DNA from: an uncultured Cellulosilyticum sp.
Lineage (GTDB): Bacteria > Bacillota > Clostridia > Lachnospirales > Cellulosilyticaceae
Length of the DNA stretch: 16,364 nucleotides
Assembly (NCBI GenBank): GCA_934725855.1
Contig: CAKVCL010000048.1
Coordinates: 1 to 16,364 of the forward strand
Reading direction: 5' to 3'
Part shown: in pieces, positions 1 to 7,153 of the stretch
Position numbering within the stretch: position 1 is the stretch's first letter
Layout: the number at the start of each line of letters is the position of its first letter
Translations under genes and position numbers: made by a program
Notes under the pieces: generated by a model
Database searches by the model: none
What the model saw: only the letters and a program-made list of their open reading frames with translations
Told to the model about the DNA's origin: nothing

Positions 1-71
1 TAGATAGGCTTAGGCTGTAAGTGTAGTAATACATTAAGGTACTAAGTACTAACGGTTCGAGGGTTTGACCT
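1..71 (+). rRNA. 23S ribosomal RNA, 3' end (partial)
   Basis: The first ~71 bases match the conserved 3' terminus of bacterial 23S rRNA. A GATAGGCT segment is followed by GTAAGTGTAGTAATAC, a GTACTAA segment, and the terminal TTCGAGGGTTTGACC that precedes the mature 3' end in Firmicutes. The rest of the gene lies upstream of the window. The 3' boundary is set by similarity and may be off by a few bases. A short hairpin (CGAGC 79-83 with GCTCG 92-96) follows and could be part of the processing region. No 5S rRNA sequence occurs between this end and the terminators downstream. Confidence 0.9.
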
Positions 72-142
72 AAAAAAACGAGCAAAAAGAGGCTCGTACG
101 GTTAAGCAAACTTATGTAGTATTTGTTTTTCAGAGTATAAGC

Positions 143-175
143 AAGGGCTAGATATTTCTAGTCCTTTTTGTTTTT
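143..175 (+). terminator. intrinsic terminator of the upstream rRNA operon
   Basis: GGGCTAGA (145-152) pairs with TCTAGTCC (157-164), with one G-T wobble. A 4-base loop separates the arms and a T-rich tract (165-175) follows. It lies about 75 bases after the 23S 3' end and would end the rRNA transcript. Confidence 0.85.
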
Positions 176-195
176 CATAAATATTGATAAGTGAT

Positions 196-218
196 AGCAC
201 CTAGTAAGGTGTTTTTTT
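196..218 (+). terminator. second tandem intrinsic terminator after 23S rRNA
   Basis: CACCT (198-202) pairs with AGGTG (207-211) around a 4-base loop, followed by seven Ts (212-218). The stem is short, but the T-run is uninterrupted. Following the first terminator, it would act as a backup stop that insulates the downstream gene from rRNA transcription. The rest of the 305-base gap before the next gene (about 219-376) is AT-rich and holds only the candidate promoter at 279-307. Confidence 0.7.
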
Positions 219-278
219 ATTGTTTAGAACAGTAATGTTGCAAAAGTTTATTTTAGATAGGAGTATTTGTCGATAAAG

Positions 279-307
279 CACATAATTTAAACAAGTTACA
301 TATATTA
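279..307 (+). promoter_or_regulatory. candidate sigma-K-type sporulation promoter
   Basis: CACA at 279-282 is followed after exactly 16 bases by CATATATTA at 299-307. The sigma-K pattern known from Bacillus is HACM, 16-17 bases, then CATANNNTA, and this sequence fits every position. Transcription would start near 315, about 60 bases before the ATG at 377. I see no convincing housekeeping -35/-10 pair in the same spacer. The motif is short and the DNA AT-rich, so chance occurrence is possible. Confidence 0.4.
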
Positions 308-376
308 TAGAGAGATCTCAAATAACTCTAGAGTACTTTAACACATTATATCCATTAATATGAGAGGGATTTCATT

Positions 377-1552
377 ATGGGAATGTATGCTTTTCAAGGT
401 GAGTATACACAAAGAGAGCTTAAACCTAGTTACAAACTAAGTGTAATAGCAATTTCAGACGGCATGCTTACAACCAATGAAGTATTTCAGTTTGTTTTAG
501 CAGATACATTTAAAGAAATACAATTAAATGCACCTAGAGATACAAAGACAATACTTGATGGGAACAAAGTAACTTGGGAGATTGGAACTTTAAATCCAGA
601 TGCTCTTTCTAAAGATGAGGCACTGGTACTTGATATTTCTGCAGAATATGAGAATGAATTACAAGAAGGAGACGTTATAGCGTCAAATGTTATAAATGAC
701 TTTGTAGATGAGACAGGTGCACCTGTACAACAGATATATGAAGATTTTACTTTTACAGCGCCTAAATTTAAATTAGATATAACATTAAAAAGCAGTCAGG
801 ATTGTGTTTACACATTGGAATTTAAAGCAACTAATCTCTCTACAGAAAAAGATTTAACGGATGTATCTTTTAATTATTCAATTGGTTCGGATCTTACTTG
901 GATTTCGCCATTAGATGACTTGAGCTTTACACCAACCACTTGGACAGTAGGTAATCTTGCTAAAAATACTTTTGTGACAAAAGAAGCTATTATTAGATAT
1001 ACAGGGACTACTTCTATAGAGGATAAAACTATTTTCTCACCTATTTCGGGGACTGCAAAATATGATAGAACAAAAGATGCAAAATATACAGGAATTTATG
1101 AGTATAAACAAGATGTTGATCCATGTCCAGTGCCATTAGAATGTTGTGAGGATTGTCCAGTAGAGTTAGCAGATGTAATATTTACTGAATGTGATCAATC
1201 TTTAACTGCTGATGTAACACCTCTTCTCACTTCAGAAGGAAGAGAAATTAAGGTGCATGTTAAATTGAATAACGTTTGTTTAGCTAAGGATGTTGTAGTA
1301 GGATTAGAACTTCATGAGGTAATAAGTGAAGAACCACGCGAAACAATTCGTAGAGCATTTAAGGTCATTCATCTAACCCAAAATGGAGAGGGGTGTGGAG
1401 AACGCGAATGTAATTGTGTAACATTTTATATTCCACCAAAAGAAACTGCTTCAACAGATCCTATGTGCGATCAACAGACCTTTATCGTTAAAGCAAAAGC
1501 GCATCATTACTATGTTAACGGAGGTTGTGAATGTTCAACATGTAATATTTGA
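377..1552 (+). CDS. DUF11-like tandem-repeat protein with cysteine-rich C-terminal module (possible spore or surface structural protein)
   Basis: I do not recognise this 391-residue protein as a named gene. Two beta-rich segments (about 20-125 and 130-230) each carry a TW-x(2)-G-x-L motif (TWEIGTL near 66, TWTVGNL near 188). This suggests tandem DUF11-like beta-sandwich repeats. A cysteine cluster (C250, C256, C257, C260) links them to a C-terminal module (about 262-382), and the protein ends in CECSTC. Thirteen of its fourteen cysteines lie after residue 249. The C-terminal module is shared with the next gene: both have F-x-EC near the start, NV-x(0-2)-C followed by VVG/IVG, and a CQ or CDQQ segment before a V-x(4)-AH-x-Y ending. 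There is no signal peptide or membrane segment, so export by the classical route is unlikely; assembly on a spore surface is an alternative. The start has GAGAGGGA about 8 bases upstream. The upstream sigma-K-like promoter supports, but does not prove, expression in the sporulating mother cell. Confidence 0.85.
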   Translation: MGMYAFQGEYTQRELKPSYKLSVIAISDGMLTTNEVFQFVLADTFKEIQLNAPRDTKTILDGNKVTWEIGTLNPDALSKDEALVLDISAEYENELQEGDVIASNVINDFVDETGAPVQQIYEDFTFTAPKFKLDITLKSSQDCVYTLEFKATNLSTEKDLTDVSFNYSIGSDLTWISPLDDLSFTPTTWTVGNLAKNTFVTKEAIIRYTGTTSIEDKTIFSPISGTAKYDRTKDAKYTGIYEYKQDVDPCPVPLECCEDCPVELADVIFTECDQSLTADVTPLLTSEGREIKVHVKLNNVCLAKDVVVGLELHEVISEEPRETIRRAFKVIHLTQNGEGCGERECNCVTFYIPPKETASTDPMCDQQTFIVKAKAHHYYVNGGCECSTCNI

Positions 1553-1593
1553 GCGCAGAAACACTCTATGATTATTCTATGAAATGATTGAGG

Positions 1594-1626
1594 AAGGCGA
1601 TTAGTCTGTAAGCTAATCGCCTTTTT
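1594..1626 (+). terminator. intrinsic terminator between the two cysteine-rich protein genes
   Basis: AAGGCGATTAG (1594-1604) pairs perfectly with CTAATCGCCTT (1613-1623) around an 8-base loop, and the T-run extends to 1626. It ends the upstream transcript. No clear promoter is visible between it and the next start at 1663, so the downstream gene may depend on readthrough. Confidence 0.85.
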
Positions 1627-1662
1627 AGTAACTTGAACTTGATTTTGTAGGTGGGGGTTAAT

Positions 1663-1986
1663 ATGGCTTGTATAGAAAAAATACAATTTAAAGAATGTGA
1701 AGATATAAAATGTGTAGAAGTGAATGTTCAAGTTGAGAATGAAGGAAAGTTATTAAGGGTACCTGTATACATTAGAAACGTTTATCCATGTAGAGAGATT
1801 ATTGTAGGCGTTAGAGTTTATGTAGAAGGACGATTATATGCTATCAAAACAAAGAAAATTTTTACAGGTGGTAGAAGATATTGTAGGAAAATTGATGAGT
1901 TTTATGTAGGCTGTTTTGAGTTCTTATTTATCGATACTTGTCAAGAAAATATTTGTGTTGATACATTAGCTCATTATATTCAATAA
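1663..1986 (+). CDS. small cysteine-rich protein sharing the C-terminal module of its upstream neighbour
   Basis: This protein of 107 residues begins MACIEK. A GTG at 1651 is in frame, but it lies inside the ribosome site GGTGGGGG (about 1649-1656), so the ATG at 1663, about 7 bases after that site, is the likely start. It has eight cysteines (3, 12, 17, 43, 74, 84, 93, 98) and alternating beta-strand-like segments. It aligns by eye along its length with residues ~264-381 of the upstream protein: FKEC with FTEC, RNVYPC with NNVC, IIVGV with VVVGL, a central cysteine, and CQ-x(5)-VDTLAHYI with CDQQTFIVKAKAHHYY. It looks like a stand-alone copy of that module. There is no signal peptide. Its function is unknown; a disulfide-linked structural partner of the larger protein is an inference. 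Confidence 0.8.
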   Translation: MACIEKIQFKECEDIKCVEVNVQVENEGKLLRVPVYIRNVYPCREIIVGVRVYVEGRLYAIKTKKIFTGGRRYCRKIDEFYVGCFEFLFIDTCQENICVDTLAHYIQ

Positions 1987-2029
1987 AAATTAAGCATTAG
2001 TGTTATATTGTTTAGTAATAGGCTATAAT

Positions 2030-3298
2030 TTATAAAGGAAAGATAACTGTTAAGATAAATTCATTCTCTGTTTGCTCTATAGACTGAGTACCATTATATT
2101 TTTTTACGATATCGGCTATTTTTGAGAGTCCTAGACCATGTAAGGGCTCTTTTTTTGATGAAAGAAATTTTCCATTACGGTAGGTTGCTATTTGGCTTGA
2201 ACTATTACTTAATTGATAGCTAAGAAAACCATTTTTACAGCGAACCTTTAAAGAGAGTTTTCTTGTTCCAGATTGGGAGATATTGAGACAAGCTTCAATT
2301 GCATTGTCTAAGCTATTACCAAACAATGAGCATAAGTCTAAATCAGATAATGGTAACTTATCATTTAGTTCGATATGAAAAAAGGTATCAATATTATTTT
2401 CAAGAGCAATAGTATACTTAGTACATAGTAAGGCATTTAAAAGTGTATTTGAGCAAAACTTTCGATTAATACCAGAAGCAAAAGAAGTCAGTTTAGTAAA
2501 ATAGGTTTTTGCTTCTTCAATCTGATTATTTTCCAAAAGTGCATTAATTAAAGAAAGATGATTGTTTAGATCATGACGAAGTTTACGGATTTCTTCTTGG
2601 TTTTTGGCAACATTGTCATAGTAAGCTTTTTCTCTTTGCAAGGATTCATTTTCTAATAAAGTCTTAGAATATTGAGCCATATAAGACGTAAGGTAGAGTA
2701 CACCAATATTTGTTAATAGGATAATGAGCAAAATCGGTAGTGTAATAAGTTGCTCACTAGAAGGAACAGTAATAATGATATAGCTAATTCCTATTAATGG
2801 AGAAATAGATATGGCTGAGAGTAGAAGCCAAGCTTTCAAATTAAGATAGTAGCGAGCGTGATTGATTTTCTTATAGAATAGAGAATACATTATGTACCAA
2901 AATAAAGTGATTAAGTTAGCATGGATAATATTATAAACACATGGTGAAGAGAAAGGCTTTAAAAGTAGGTCTAGTAATGAAAAAGAATCCAAAAGATAAT
3001 TAAAGCAGACTACAAAAGGATAGAGGATAAGGGCAGTGGACAGCTTTTGAAATAAACTACCTTCGAAAGCAATCCAAAGAATAAAAAAGTACCCTATAAA
3101 TGCCCAAGTAATATTTACAATATCCTGATTAAAAATGACTATACTATCTATACATGAGAGTGTAATTAATGTAGGGATAAATAATTTCTTATTTTCCTTG
3201 ATGGGAACAAAGGCACTAGTAAGTTTAGTAAAAAAATAACTACTAGGAAATGAAATTAATAAAAAACAAGCAAAAGAAATATAGGGATTAAAATTCAT
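2030..3298 (-). CDS. GHKL-family sensor histidine kinase (AgrC/ComD-like)
   Basis: The protein has 422 residues. The N-terminal half (about 1-208) holds six or seven hydrophobic segments, as in peptide-sensing kinases of the HPK10 group. A helical linker leads to the dimerisation motif RKLRHDLNNH with the phosphorylatable H242. The ATP-binding domain has the N-box NSLDNAIEA (328-336) and the G-box HGLGLSKI (387-394). It would sense an extracellular signal and phosphorylate the response regulator encoded just upstream. The start lies 4 bases after that gene's stop, and its ribosome site GAAGGA overlaps the stop, so the pair is co-transcribed and probably translationally coupled. No AgrB or AgrD pheromone gene is nearby. 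The divergent ABC transporter suggests an envelope or peptide stimulus. No convincing terminator lies between it and the convergent gene ending at 1986. Confidence 0.93.
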   Translation of the reverse strand: MNFNPYISFACFLLISFPSSYFFTKLTSAFVPIKENKKLFIPTLITLSCIDSIVIFNQDIVNITWAFIGYFFILWIAFEGSLFQKLSTALILYPFVVCFNYLLDSFSLLDLLLKPFSSPCVYNIIHANLITLFWYIMYSLFYKKINHARYYLNLKAWLLLSAISISPLIGISYIIITVPSSEQLITLPILLIILLTNIGVLYLTSYMAQYSKTLLENESLQREKAYYDNVAKNQEEIRKLRHDLNNHLSLINALLENNQIEEAKTYFTKLTSFASGINRKFCSNTLLNALLCTKYTIALENNIDTFFHIELNDKLPLSDLDLCSLFGNSLDNAIEACLNISQSGTRKLSLKVRCKNGFLSYQLSNSSSQIATYRNGKFLSSKKEPLHGLGLSKIADIVKKYNGTQSIEQTENEFILTVIFPL

Positions 3299-3302
3299 GA
3301 TA

Positions 3303-4013
3303 TTATCCTTCTTTCAGCATAAATTGAGCAAAAGCAATTAAAAAATTAGGTTTGCAGGATCTACTAATAGGGAGATTGTAGCCTTCAAGGTTAACTTCAT
3401 GTTCAAGTACAACTTGAACATATCGAAGGTTAACAAGGTAACGTTGATGAATGCGGCAAAAATAAGAAGGAAGTTTTAAATGAAGGTCATCTAATTTGCC
3501 ATAGTATTCAAGAGGAGGTTGATTTTTTATATGCACAGTAATTTTACGTCGTTCACTTGAGAAAAAAAGTGTTTGGTTTAAGTTAATGCGGTAACTGTTG
3601 GAACCTTGAGGAATTAGGAAGTAATTATTCGAGAAATTATTGAGTCTAATTAATGCTTGAGATACAACGTCAACAATTTTTTGTTTGTTATATGGTTTAA
3701 GAATGTAATGAAAGGCATGAACTTCATAACCTTCAAAAACATAATCAGGATAAGCGGTTATAAAGATAATCAGACTATAATCATCTATCTCACGCAAGGC
3801 TCTAGCAGTGCTCATTCCATCTATTTCGGGCATTTCAATATCTAAAAAAATAAGGTCAAAGTTTGATTTGCTATAATTCTTTATTAGGTCATGACCATTA
3901 TTAAATTCAGAATACATATAGGAAATATCCTGTAGTTCAAGCCAAGGACTAAGAATACCTTTTAATAGTTTACGTTGTTTTATATCATCATCACATAAAG
4001 CAATTTTTAGCAT
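3303..4013 (-). CDS. LytTR-type response regulator (AgrA-like)
   Basis: The protein has 236 residues. The receiver domain (1-120) shows the acidic cluster D8-D9-D10, the phosphoacceptor D58 in IFLDIEMPEIDG, and the switch residues in FITAYPDY and the lysine of ILKPY. The C-terminal part (about 135-236) fits a LytTR DNA-binding domain, with NSYRINL, FFSSERRKITVH, FCRIHQRYLVNLRYV and ISRSCKPNF. Such regulators bind pairs of short direct repeats about two helical turns apart; a candidate pair lies at 4097-4123 in front of the divergent transporter. The gene is the first of a two-gene unit with the GHKL kinase. The ribosome site is weak: AAGG sits very close to the ATG, and GAAAGGA lies about 13 bases away. 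Confidence 0.93.
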   Translation of the reverse strand: MLKIALCDDDIKQRKLLKGILSPWLELQDISYMYSEFNNGHDLIKNYSKSNFDLIFLDIEMPEIDGMSTARALREIDDYSLIIFITAYPDYVFEGYEVHAFHYILKPYNKQKIVDVVSQALIRLNNFSNNYFLIPQGSNSYRINLNQTLFFSSERRKITVHIKNQPPLEYYGKLDDLHLKLPSYFCRIHQRYLVNLRYVQVVLEHEVNLEGYNLPISRSCKPNFLIAFAQFMLKEG

Positions 4014-4042
4014 AGCCTTATCACAATCCTTTCATTAGCAAT

Positions 4043-4071
4043 ATTTTAGCATATCTTTTTCTATTGAAACA
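4043..4071 (-). promoter_or_regulatory. candidate promoter of the response regulator/kinase operon
   Basis: Read leftward, TAAAAT (4043-4048) is preceded by TGC, giving an extended -10 element. The position 17 bases upstream (4066-4071) is a poor -35. An ACAGTTAAC element at 4069-4077 on the + strand resembles a LytTR half-site and overlaps the -35 region, so autoregulation is possible. The transcript would start near 4036. Confidence 0.35.
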
Positions 4072-4096
4072 GTTAACTAAAGACTTCATGCCAAAA

Positions 4097-4161
4097 ATGA
4101 CAAAAAGAAGGTTAAATATGACAGTGTTTAAAAGAAAATCATTCAAGTAAACAGGTATAGT
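4097..4161 (+). promoter_or_regulatory. candidate LytTR operator and promoter of the ABC transporter operon
   Basis: ATGACA occurs at 4097-4102 and again at 4118-4123, a 21-base pitch equal to two DNA turns. This is the geometry known for AgrA/PlnC-type regulators. TATAGT at 4156-4161 is a reasonable -10 element, but no -35 is visible at 4133-4138, which suggests an activator is needed. The repeats would sit about 45-70 bases upstream of the start near 4168. The repeat unit is only six bases, so the call is tentative. Confidence 0.35.
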
Positions 4162-4218
4162 TATTAATAGAAGAAAAGAGGATAAAGGACATATTGTATT
4201 TAGATTGGAGGATATAAG

Positions 4219-4965
4219 ATGCTAAGCGTAAAAGAATTGCATAAAAGTTATTACACAGGAAATCAGAGATATGAAGTATTAAAAGGTATTTCCTTTGAGA
4301 TAAACAAAGGAGAGGTTGTGGCTGTTATGGGAGCTTCTGGTTCTGGAAAGACAACATTGCTTAATTGTATAGCGTGTTATATTCCTATAGATAAGGGACA
4401 TATTAGTCTAAAGAATAAACTGTTAGAAAGTCTGAATGAAGAAGAATTATCGGAGGTAAGAAATCAAGAGCTAGGATTTGTTTTTCAAGATTTTATGCTT
4501 TTAGATGGTTTATGTGTAAAAGACAATATTTTGTTGCCAGCTATTATTGGTGGAAGCTTTAATAAAGAAGTAGAACAAAGAGGAGAGTATCTTTGCAAAT
4601 TATTTGGAATAGAAACAATTAAAGGTAAATATCCAGCGGACATTTCAGGTGGGGAAAAACAAAGAACAGCAGTAGCTAGAGCACTTATTAATCAGCCACT
4701 TATGATTTTAGCAGATGAACCTACAGGAAATTTGGATTCAAAATCCAGTAGAGCTGTTATTAGTGCTTTTGAGCAAGCCAAGGAAGAACTTGGGGCTACT
4801 ATTTTTATGGTTACGCATGATAGTTATGCAGCTTCTTTTTGTGATAGGGTAATTTTGTTAAAGGATGGGGAAGTATTTCGTATTACAAAAAGAACAGAGG
4901 GGCATAAGAAATTTCAAGAAGAATTATTAGAAGCAATCAAAGAAATGAGTGGTGATTTGGTATGA
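4219..4965 (+). CDS. ABC transporter ATP-binding protein (BceA/MacB-type)
   Basis: The protein has 248 residues and is the cytoplasmic ATPase for the permease encoded next. Walker A is GASGSGKTT (38-46), the Q-loop is in FVFQDFM, the signature is ISGGEKQRTAVARAL (about 143-157), Walker B is MILADEPTGNLD, and the H-loop is MVTHD. The DEPTGNLDS sequence and overall length are typical of the MacB/LolD/BceA group. That group powers conformational change of FtsX-fold permeases rather than classical import. The start has GGAGG 7 bases upstream. Its stop overlaps the permease start (ATGA at 4962-4965), so the two are translationally coupled. The divergent two-component genes probably control it. A role in resistance to or sensing of a cell-wall-active peptide is the usual one for this type and is inferred here. 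Confidence 0.95.
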   Translation: MLSVKELHKSYYTGNQRYEVLKGISFEINKGEVVAVMGASGSGKTTLLNCIACYIPIDKGHISLKNKLLESLNEEELSEVRNQELGFVFQDFMLLDGLCVKDNILLPAIIGGSFNKEVEQRGEYLCKLFGIETIKGKYPADISGGEKQRTAVARALINQPLMILADEPTGNLDSKSSRAVISAFEQAKEELGATIFMVTHDSYAASFCDRVILLKDGEVFRITKRTEGHKKFQEELLEAIKEMSGDLV

Positions 4966-7061
4966 AAAATATAACAGATATTAATAGAACATTAAGGCAG
5001 TACAATAAAAAAGATAGTAAATTGCTTTTCTTTTGTATTTGTTTATCACAATGTTTAATGAGTGCCTATGCTGTTATTATGTGGTCACCAACTGTATTAA
5101 AAATCTTGCCTGAGGGAGGAGACTCTAGAAAACAAGTTATGGCTGTATTTATCTTTACATGTATAGGATGTGTCGTTTTTGTTTCTTATGCAGCAATCCT
5201 TTTTTTTAAGCAAAGGTCAAGGCAAACAGGTATTTTAATGGCATTAGGGATTAAGAAAGAGGTTTTAAGAAATCAAATTTTTACAGAGATAGGGCGCATT
5301 GCTTTAAAAGCATGTGGATTAGGAATCGTAGGTGGAACATTAGGAGCTATAGGGATATGGCAAGGGTTTAGAATATGGATTGTAGATACGCAAGAAATGC
5401 AATTTCACTTTGCCTCACAATCATTGCTTATAGGGATTATCTTTGGGATAGTCATTAATTTAATTTTATTTGTACAAGGATTACGATTTCAAAGACAAAC
5501 CAATATTATAGATGTGCTTAACACTGTAAAAAAGAATGAACCTGTACATGAAGTAAAGAAATGGTATGGTTGGATTGGAATTATACTCATTATCGGTGGT
5601 TTTTTACTAGGTTATTTAATGCCAAGCTTTTGTATTTTTACACTTAAATGGTATCCACCAGATATATTAAGTGTCATTTTTTACAGTCCACTATTTTTAG
5701 GGATTTATATGGTGACATATTATACCGTTGTACATGGGTGGAAGAGAGACAAAGAATATTATAAAGATATTATTGGAAAAAGTATGATGAAATTCTATGG
5801 TAAGCAGACGGTGCGTAATATGCTGATTATTATTGTATTAGTTATAGGCGGGTATTTTGCTGCATTTTATATTCCACTTATGGGTTCGGCAGCACTTTAT
5901 GACATAGCACATCGTGAGGTTGACTATTTATTTCATTATAGGCAAGACCAAAATATGTTATCAGAGGAAGAAATTAATGAACTTGCTAGTGTATATGACA
6001 TAAAGATAAAGGATTATAAGTCATTAGAGTTTATTAATCTGGCTTATGATGGAGATGAGTCTATTGATGAACCAAATGGTAAATATCATACAGAATATCG
6101 AGAACTCTTGTGTGAAGGTAACTTTTTATCAGCATCTAATTATGAATTGTGTACAGGAGAAAAAGTGACTGTACCAAATGGATGCTATATGAGTATTTTA
6201 TTATCAGATGGGAGTGGTAGTAGGGAGGTTAGTGAGAATATAACCAAATTAACTAATCCAGACAATTATAATCAAATAAAAGTTTGCTATGGAGGAAGTT
6301 TATTAAATGACACCTTAGCAACTCAGTATTATGTATTAAATGATGAAGACTATTATAACATTAAGAATGGGTTAGGGGATAATTGGAGGGAAAATTTAGT
6401 ATCATTTAACGTAGAAAATGTAGAAAATACATACGATTTTGCTAAAAAGCTATACAAGGAGATTATAGATCATTCAGATGCTTCATGCGAAATTCCCAGC
6501 TATTATGATAGGGTTGCAAAGATGCAATATGAAGCAAAAGGTGAAAGTTATTGGGCAGATGATGAACCAATTTACTATAAGGATTATGAGAGTTCGGAGT
6601 TTAAGCAATATTGGAAGTACCAGCCTAAATTTAGGATTATGGATAAAAAAGAATTACTAACAACTTATGCTGTATTTTTTATGGTCTTCTTATTTATTGC
6701 AATTATTTGTTACGTAGCTGTTTTTATTATTATCTATACAAGAAATATAACGCTTGCAATGAATAATAAAGAGGTGTATGAAGATTTAAGACGACTAGGA
6801 GCCAGCAATCATTATTTGTATGAGTGTATTAAAAGTCAAGTTGGGAAAGTATTTAAGGCACCTGTCATAATAGGAACTGTTTTAATCTCAGCTTTATATA
6901 TTATGATTATTTATATGAATGATGGAGGATTCTTTTCACAAGGAGAATTAGTAGGGCTTACAAGTTGTGGCGTGATCGAGATAATGATGAGTATAGGAAT
7001 TTATTTATTTTACCGTTACAATTTAAGAAAAGTAAGCGCCCTATTAAAAATCACTGCATAG
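4962..7061 (+). CDS. BceB-like FtsX-fold ABC transporter permease
   Basis: The protein has 699 residues. Its hydrophobic profile suggests ten membrane segments: seven in the first ~312 residues, then a large hydrophilic region of about 250 residues (313-565), then three more (about 566-590, 632-652, 665-690). This is the BceB arrangement, with an extracellular domain between segments 7 and 8. FtsX-like coupling motifs are visible as GILMALGIKKEVLRNQ (near 90-105) and EDLRRLGASNHYL (near 605). In the known family these permeases remove antimicrobial peptides such as bacitracin or lantibiotics from their lipid targets and also signal to a kinase. They normally pair with a BceS-type kinase and an OmpR-type regulator. 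Here the adjacent system is GHKL/LytTR, which is less usual. The gene overlaps the ATPase gene by 4 bases and ends shortly before a strong hairpin. Confidence 0.9.
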   Translation: MKNITDINRTLRQYNKKDSKLLFFCICLSQCLMSAYAVIMWSPTVLKILPEGGDSRKQVMAVFIFTCIGCVVFVSYAAILFFKQRSRQTGILMALGIKKEVLRNQIFTEIGRIALKACGLGIVGGTLGAIGIWQGFRIWIVDTQEMQFHFASQSLLIGIIFGIVINLILFVQGLRFQRQTNIIDVLNTVKKNEPVHEVKKWYGWIGIILIIGGFLLGYLMPSFCIFTLKWYPPDILSVIFYSPLFLGIYMVTYYTVVHGWKRDKEYYKDIIGKSMMKFYGKQTVRNMLIIIVLVIGGYFAAFYIPLMGSAALYDIAHREVDYLFHYRQDQNMLSEEEINELASVYDIKIKDYKSLEFINLAYDGDESIDEPNGKYHTEYRELLCEGNFLSASNYELCTGEKVTVPNGCYMSILLSDGSGSREVSENITKLTNPDNYNQIKVCYGGSLLNDTLATQYYVLNDEDYYNIKNGLGDNWRENLVSFNVENVENTYDFAKKLYKEIIDHSDASCEIPSYYDRVAKMQYEAKGESYWADDEPIYYKDYESSEFKQYWKYQPKFRIMDKKELLTTYAVFFMVFLFIAIICYVAVFIIIYTRNITLAMNNKEVYEDLRRLGASNHYLYECIKSQVGKVFKAPVIIGTVLISALYIMIIYMNDGGFFSQGELVGLTSCGVIEIMMSIGIYLFYRYNLRKVSALLKITA

Positions 7062-7110
7062 CAGATAAAAAGTAAAGCAAAATGAGATTTATAAAAATTA
7101 CATATAAGAA

Positions 7111-7150
7111 AAAGCCCACTATAGTAAAACAAATAACTATAGTGGGCTTT
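7111..7150. terminator. bidirectional intrinsic terminator between convergent operons
   Basis: AAAGCCCACTATAGT (7111-7125) and ACTATAGTGGGCTTT (7136-7150) form a perfect 15-base-pair stem with a 10-base loop. Read leftward, the stem runs into five consecutive Ts, giving a strong terminator for the acyltransferase genes. Read rightward, the T-tract is shorter (CTTT, then AAATTAATTC), so it also stops the permease transcript but probably less well. Confidence 0.92.
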
Positions 7151-7153
7151 AAA

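Noticed and set aside
1510..1731. 73-codon minus-strand reading frame across the terminator region
   Set aside because: It runs antisense to the ends of two convincing genes and through a terminator hairpin, with low-complexity composition rich in Phe, Tyr and Ile and no family motif.
3657..3845. 62-codon plus-strand frame inside the LytTR regulator gene
   Set aside because: It lies wholly antisense to the receiver domain, and its product shows no domain features.
6478..6660. 60-codon plus-strand frame inside the permease gene
   Set aside because: It is an alternate frame of the permease extracellular domain without a convincing ribosome site.
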